26,759 bases of DNA from NCBI GenBank assembly GCA_031418035.1, contig JANOWU010000177.1, positions 1 to 26,759 of the forward strand. The letters are read 5' to 3'. Origin of the DNA: JANOYY01 sp031418035 (GTDB taxonomy: Bacteria; Actinomycetota; Acidimicrobiia; Acidimicrobiales; JANYDT01). Each line of letters opens with the position of its first letter. Position 1 is the stretch's first letter. Positions 22,868 to 26,759 of the stretch are shown in pieces. The notes beneath the pieces are model-generated. The model did no database searches. It worked only from the letters and a program-made list of their open reading frames with translations, and was not told the origin of the DNA. The position numbers and the translations under genes are program-made.

Positions 22868-22873
22868 TACGCT
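22868..22873 (+). promoter_or_regulatory. -10 box (TACGCT) for leaderless transcript of the membrane-protein gene
   Basis: TACGCT ends exactly 6 nt before GTG at 22880. It shows that the open frame further upstream (from 22676, next to the tRNA) is not translated. Confidence 0.5.
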
Positions 22874-22879
22874 GTACGC

Positions 22880-23515
22880 GTGCGGTTCGATCAGTGGCGG
22901 CTCCGAGCGCGGGGGTTGGTTGGACTCGCGCTGATTTGGGCTGGACCAGCCATGTTCGTGACCGGCGTTTTGTCCAAGTCGATCAACGTCGCGTTGTCGG
23001 CGGGGCTCGTCGTTGTACTGGCACCGCTTGGCGGTTGGCTCGTTACGGGCACGCCGCACAGCCGCCAGTCGGCCGTTGCCCGCAGAGTCGATCGGCTCCA
23101 GTCCGGGCGACTACGTGCCGCCGACGTCGGGTGGCTGCTAGTCACCGTCATCTGGGGTCTCGGCGCCCTTGGGATTCCGGGATTTGTACGGGAGTTTTGG
23201 ATTCAAGATGTCCAAACGGACGGGGAATCCATTACCGGTATAGCGGAATACATCTGGGCCGGGGCACTTACCGGTGTCTTTGGCTACCTGTCGGTTTCGT
23301 TTGCGTACCTACAGTTCATGGGATCATGGCGGCGGACTCGGTGGGGCTACAGACCACCGGCTCCAGAAGTGACCGAGACGATGCCAACCATGCCAACAAG
23401 GGAGCACCCTGGGATGTCGAAGGCACGGTATGTCACAACCATGACTCTGTTGGCGGCGCTTGCGTTTCTGATCCTTGGCGCGTCAATCGCTGTGACGATG
23501 CTCGTGAACTGGTGA
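22880..23515 (+). CDS. Hypothetical membrane protein with five predicted helices
   Basis: From the GTG at 22880 the product is 211 residues. Hydrophobic segments are LVGLALIWAGPAMFVTGVLS, INVALSAGLVVVLAPLGGWLV, VGWLLVTVIWGLGALGIPGF, AGALTGVFGYLSVSFAYLQF and a C-terminal LLAALAFLILGASIAVTML. The cytoplasmic parts are Arg-rich at the N-terminus and between helices 2 and 3 (SRQSAVARRVDRLQSGRLR). I recognise no family. It precedes the DUF1800 gene by 45 nt on the same strand, so it may be expressed with the exported DUF1800/DUF1501 pair, but nothing proves a link. Confidence 0.6.
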   Translation: MRFDQWRLRARGLVGLALIWAGPAMFVTGVLSKSINVALSAGLVVVLAPLGGWLVTGTPHSRQSAVARRVDRLQSGRLRAADVGWLLVTVIWGLGALGIPGFVREFWIQDVQTDGESITGIAEYIWAGALTGVFGYLSVSFAYLQFMGSWRRTRWGYRPPAPEVTETMPTMPTREHPGMSKARYVTTMTLLAALAFLILGASIAVTMLVNW

Positions 23516-23560
23516 TTGTTCACTTTGTAACGCTGTCAACGTCGGAATTCATTACTTTTC

Positions 23561-24925
23561 GTGAAGACCGACTGGGCAGACTCCCAGAGGCTGTCCGGCG
23601 TGAATATCACCTATCCCGACGCCGCACACCTGCTGCGTCGCACTGGCTTCGCTGCGTCGAAGGCGGTCATCACCTCGCACCTCACCAAGACTCGTGAGCA
23701 GCTGGTGGACCATCTGCTCGACTTCTCGCCGAATGCGTCGATTCCGGCCTTCATGGCGCCTCCGTCGGGTGACTACGGGACCCCGTACGTGCGGTACTGG
23801 ATCGAGCGCATGGCCAAGGCGCCGGCACCGCTCCAGGAGCGACTGACGCTGTTTTGGCACAACCACTTCGCAACAAGTTCGTCGAAAGTCGGCGGGCAGC
23901 GTATGCAACAGCAGGTGGATCTCCTCCGTGCGATGGGTGACGGTGACTTCAACACGTTGACCAAAGCCGTGTCGCTGCATCCGTCGATGCTCTACTGGCT
24001 CGACAACGCCTTCAGCCGCAAGCCAACGCCCAACGAGAACTTCTCACGTGAACTCCTTGAGCTCTTCATGCTCGGCGAGAAGCAGGGCTACACCGAAGAC
24101 GACGTGCGAGCGCTGGCGTTTGCGTGGACGGGGCACTCGACCGACAGCGACATCCTCAACTACGTCTTCAAGCCGACCTGGCACGACACCGCGAACAAGA
24201 CCATCTTCGGCAGCACCGCGAACTGGGACGGCCCGAACGTCATCGACCAAATGGTCGTGCAGGGCGGGGCGCTGAGCGTCGTTCGATCGCGTGTTGCGAA
24301 GTTCGTCGCCACGAAGTTGTGGTCGTGGTTCGCAACACCCAACGCTTCACCGGCCATGCAGGACCGGCTGGGCGCATTGCTCGGCGAGGATCCGAACATG
24401 AACATCCGGGTGTTTCTCCGAAAGATGTTCCTGCTCGACGAGTTCTACGCCGACGACGTCAAACAGGGACTCGTTCGCAACCCGGTCGACTGGGCATTGG
24501 CAATGGTGCGACCGGCGGGGTTCGTGAACTGGTCGTCGCTCGGGAACCACTTCGCAAGTGCAGGTGGTTACATCGGGTCGATGGAGATGGTGCTGTTGCA
24601 ACCACCCAACGTTGCCGGTTGGGAGAACAACGACCATTGGCTGTCGGAACCCGCCGTGTGGCAGAAAGCTCAGGCCGCCGAGTACATCTGCGGCGAGGCC
24701 GTGAAAGCCGCGCCGGCCGGTGCCGGATTCCTCAACGGGTTCGAGGCGATCGCCCCCGACCAGGCGTTGCAGTTCGCATTGGACTCACTTGGTGAGGATC
24801 GCATCACCGTCGGATCGCCGACCTGGAACGCGCTGCTCGCCCTGATCAACAATGCCCGAAACACGACGACTCGACGCAACGTCTTGCGTGCCATTTCGCT
24901 CACCCCCGAATTCACGCTCGCGTAA
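23561..24925 (+). CDS. DUF1800-family protein
   Basis: The 454-residue protein has the DUF1800 landmarks: HLLRRTGF at 23-30 near the N-terminus, LTLFWHNHFATS at 96-107, NENFSRELLELFMLG at 158-172 and QPPNVAGWENNDHWL in the C-terminal half. The family is usually encoded next to a DUF1501 gene, as here, and its biochemical role is unknown. I see no signal peptide, whereas the partner has a Tat signal, so the protein may stay inside or be carried out as a partner. The start is GTG at 23561, with no ribosome site. The DUF1501 gene starts 8 nt after the stop. Confidence 0.93.
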   Translation: MKTDWADSQRLSGVNITYPDAAHLLRRTGFAASKAVITSHLTKTREQLVDHLLDFSPNASIPAFMAPPSGDYGTPYVRYWIERMAKAPAPLQERLTLFWHNHFATSSSKVGGQRMQQQVDLLRAMGDGDFNTLTKAVSLHPSMLYWLDNAFSRKPTPNENFSRELLELFMLGEKQGYTEDDVRALAFAWTGHSTDSDILNYVFKPTWHDTANKTIFGSTANWDGPNVIDQMVVQGGALSVVRSRVAKFVATKLWSWFATPNASPAMQDRLGALLGEDPNMNIRVFLRKMFLLDEFYADDVKQGLVRNPVDWALAMVRPAGFVNWSSLGNHFASAGGYIGSMEMVLLQPPNVAGWENNDHWLSEPAVWQKAQAAEYICGEAVKAAPAGAGFLNGFEAIAPDQALQFALDSLGEDRITVGSPTWNALLALINNARNTTTRRNVLRAISLTPEFTLA

Positions 24926-24933
24926 AGGACCCC

Positions 24934-26759
24934 ATGAACGAGCATCCCGAACGTCTCCTTTCGGACTTCACCAAAGGACGGCTCTCCCGCCGTGGCTTCA
25001 TCGCGTTGGCCGGAGCCATCGCCGGCGGAGAGCTTCTCGCCTCACAACTCGGTCCGCTACGACGAGTCTTCGGTGCCGAGTCTGCCTCGAACGCGGCCGG
25101 CACGGCGCCGGGCAACGTCTTCTTCATCTATCTGGCAGGCGGCAACGACGTGTTGAACACGATCGTTCCGGTACAGCAGTTCAGTAGGTACGTGGACTTA
25201 CGATCGGTCGACGATCCTGACAACCCCGGCCAGAAGTATTCCATCGCCTACCCGTTGCCCGGGACCGGACCGAGTGCCGCACTCGAGGGTGACGGCGAAA
25301 TCGCCTTCAATCCCGGGTTGGCGAACATTGCCGCCTGGTACCGGGCCGGGCGGGTCGCAGTCGTGCAGGGTATCGGTGTGCTGCGCTACACAGGCAGCCA
25401 CTTCACCGAGCAAGAAACGTGGTGGTCCGGCACCGGTATTCCGCAGAACACGGGTTCGAGCGTGCCTGGATGGCTTGCGCGATATGGCGACGCGGCCGGG
25501 CTCTCGCGGTTCGGACTCATCGGCACGGGAGGCTCACTTCCTCGAGCGATCCGCGGGTCGGCCAACACGGGCATGAACCTGGGGCTGTACTCGACACGGT
25601 TCGTTGGCGGGGGCACCAACGTTGACGACCAGAAACTTGCCGCGTCGATGCGCGGATTCAGTGCTGCGTCGTCGGGGCCTCTCGGCACGCTCCATGCCCA
25701 AAAGAGCATCACGGCGCTCGACACCGCGCCGAACGCGCTCGCCGCGTACACCAGCCTTGCTGCACCGACGAGCATCGGACGACAGGCGGAAATGGCCGCA
25801 AACCTGTTCAATGCGAACGTAGGTACACGTGCAGTTCATTCCGCGTTCGGGAACTTCGACATGCACAGCAACCAGCGCAACACTCCCGCTGGCATCGACT
25901 GGCATCAGTCAACGCTCGCCGACCTCGATACCAGCGTCAAGACGTTCTTCGACCGCCTCAACCCGGCGATGCACAACAACACGGTTGTGGTCGTGTACTC
26001 CGAATTCGGACGTCGACCGCAGATGAACAACACCTACGGCACCGATCACGGGACCTCCGGCGTTGCGTTCGTCATCGGCAACAACGTGCGCGGCGGGCGT
26101 CATGGTGCGTATCCATCGCTCGCCGCAAACCAGCTCGTGAACGGCAACCTCAAGGTGCCCGTCGACTACAGAAGTATGTACGCTTCGGTTCTTCAGGACT
26201 GGATGGGCGTCGAGAGCGCGCAGGTTCTCGACCCGGCTGTGACTCGCCTCTCCCTGTTTGCCCGAGCACCGGGCGACGATGGCAGCACGACGACGACTAC
26301 GACCACGAGTTCGACGCTGGCCCCAACGAGTTCGACGTCGACCACCGTTGCGCCGAGCAGCACGTCCACCACGTCACCTCCCTCGACCAGCTCGACCACA
26401 CCGTCCTCGACAAGCTCGACAACCCCGTCCTCGACAAGCTCGACAACCCCGTCCTCGACAAGCTCGACAACCACGTCTTCGACCTCGACCTCGTCGCCGT
26501 CGTCCACCACCACAACGACGATCGCCGCGACCACGACCATTGCGACGACCATCGCGCCGACGTCGACCACCTCGACCACGACCACCACACCCTCGACGAC
26601 CTCGACCACGACTACAACCACCACGACCGTGGCGCCAGCGATGCCCAAGGTCGTGATCCCACCACTCCCCCCGTCTCCGAACCTCGGGCCCGACAACGAT
26701 CCACGCATTGCCTCGGTATCCATCGTCGTCGCCACCGAACCTGCCGTCGTCGTGCCGCC
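24934..26759 (+). CDS. Tat-exported DUF1501-family protein with Ser/Thr-rich tail (3' end beyond window)
   Basis: ATG at 24934 has AAAGGA just upstream, and the frame stays open to the window end (608 complete codons seen). The N-terminus has a Tat motif, SRRGFIALAG at 18-27, before a hydrophobic stretch. Then come NVFFIYLAGGNDVLNTIVP, FDMHSNQ near 308, YSEFGRRP near 355 and GTDHGTSG near 370, the metal-site-like motifs of DUF1501, which belongs to the alkaline-phosphatase-like fold. From about residue 450 the chain is almost only Ser, Thr, Pro and Ala, including three PSSTSSTT repeats, then a Val/Pro-rich part. The tail could be a cell-wall spacer or an O-glycosylated region. The function is unknown. 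Confidence 0.92.
   Translation, partial: MNEHPERLLSDFTKGRLSRRGFIALAGAIAGGELLASQLGPLRRVFGAESASNAAGTAPGNVFFIYLAGGNDVLNTIVPVQQFSRYVDLRSVDDPDNPGQKYSIAYPLPGTGPSAALEGDGEIAFNPGLANIAAWYRAGRVAVVQGIGVLRYTGSHFTEQETWWSGTGIPQNTGSSVPGWLARYGDAAGLSRFGLIGTGGSLPRAIRGSANTGMNLGLYSTRFVGGGTNVDDQKLAASMRGFSAASSGPLGTLHAQKSITALDTAPNALAAYTSLAAPTSIGRQAEMAANLFNANVGTRAVHSAFGNFDMHSNQRNTPAGIDWHQSTLADLDTSVKTFFDRLNPAMHNNTVVVVYSEFGRRPQMNNTYGTDHGTSGVAFVIGNNVRGGRHGAYPSLAANQLVNGNLKVPVDYRSMYASVLQDWMGVESAQVLDPAVTRLSLFARAPGDDGSTTTTTTTSSTLAPTSSTSTTVAPSSTSTTSPPSTSSTTPSSTSSTTPSSTSSTTPSSTSSTTTSSTSTSSPSSTTTTTIAATTTIATTIAPTSTTSTTTTTPSTTSTTTTTTTTVAPAMPKVVIPPLPPSPNLGPDNDPRIASVSIVVATEPAVVVP
26401..26472 (+). repeat. Three perfect 24-bp repeats encoding PSSTSSTT
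   Basis: A 24-bp unit beginning CCGTCCTCGACAAGCTCGAC occurs three times head to tail, in frame as residues 490-513 of the DUF1501 protein. The unit ahead of it is a diverged copy, and the flanks continue as TCGACC/ACGACC-type simple sequence. Such DNA varies in copy number by slippage. Confidence 0.9.

Noticed and set aside
22676..22879. N-terminal extension of the membrane protein starting beside tRNA-Asn
   Set aside because: The extension overlaps the tRNA promoter region and is hydrophilic and unlike the rest, and a -10 box sits 6 nt before the GTG at 22880.
26401..26472. CRISPR-like direct repeats
   Set aside because: Units are contiguous without spacers, in frame and encode a Ser/Thr repeat.
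26193..26735. 180-codon minus-strand frame with a Val-rich product
   Set aside because: It is the complement of the Ser/Thr-rich coding repeats of the DUF1501 gene, so its composition is an artefact of that sequence.

Overview
The window is GC-rich, gene-dense actinobacterial DNA. The best fit is a deep-branching lineage of the Acidimicrobiia (Ilumatobacter-like) type, which is an inference from gene content and not a database match. The evidence is frequent GTG/TTG starts, TANNNT boxes 6-8 nt before start codons (leaderless transcripts), a WhiB7-type regulator, a GpgS-like glycosyltransferase, mycobacterial-style acyl-CoA gene sets and a DUF1800/DUF1501 pair.

Layout. 1-56: truncated tRNA-Val. 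170-8532: an amino-acid/metabolite island with an MDR oxidoreductase, a PLP ammonia-lyase, an enolase-superfamily enzyme resembling cis-3-hydroxyproline dehydratase, a DHA2-type MFS exporter, a class III aminotransferase split by one in-frame TAA, a beta-lactamase-fold serine hydrolase and an EamA transporter. 8638-16625: an acyl-CoA island with a small DUF6204-like protein, a CoA-transferase of permuted half order, an enoyl-CoA hydratase-like protein with an N-terminal extension, an acyl-CoA dehydrogenase, a double-hotdog protein, an AMP-forming ligase, a 102-residue Cys protein, a MaoC-like protein and FxsA. Together these could activate and beta-oxidise an unidentified acid.

16917-17970 is the most interesting stretch. 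A whiB7-like gene is preceded on the same strand by a 94-codon leader ORF with a near-ideal Shine-Dalgarno, then an intrinsic terminator with a T-run. A segment of the leader ORF can pair 11 of 12 bases with the terminator's 5' arm. An AT-rich box sits 3 nt upstream of a -35-like TTGACT. This is the architecture of ribosome-mediated transcription attenuation of an antibiotic-responsive regulator.

18033-22503 holds envelope-glycan and folate genes: GT4 glycosyltransferase plus inositol-monophosphatase-family enzyme, an unknown 186-residue protein, gpgS and a folB-folK fusion. 22595-22670 is tRNA-Asn. 22880-26759 encodes a five-helix membrane protein, a DUF1800 protein and a Tat-exported DUF1501 protein with a long Ser/Thr-rich tail that runs off the window.

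All functional calls come from reading motifs by eye; no searches were run. No CRISPR array, insertion sequence, integrase or rRNA was seen.
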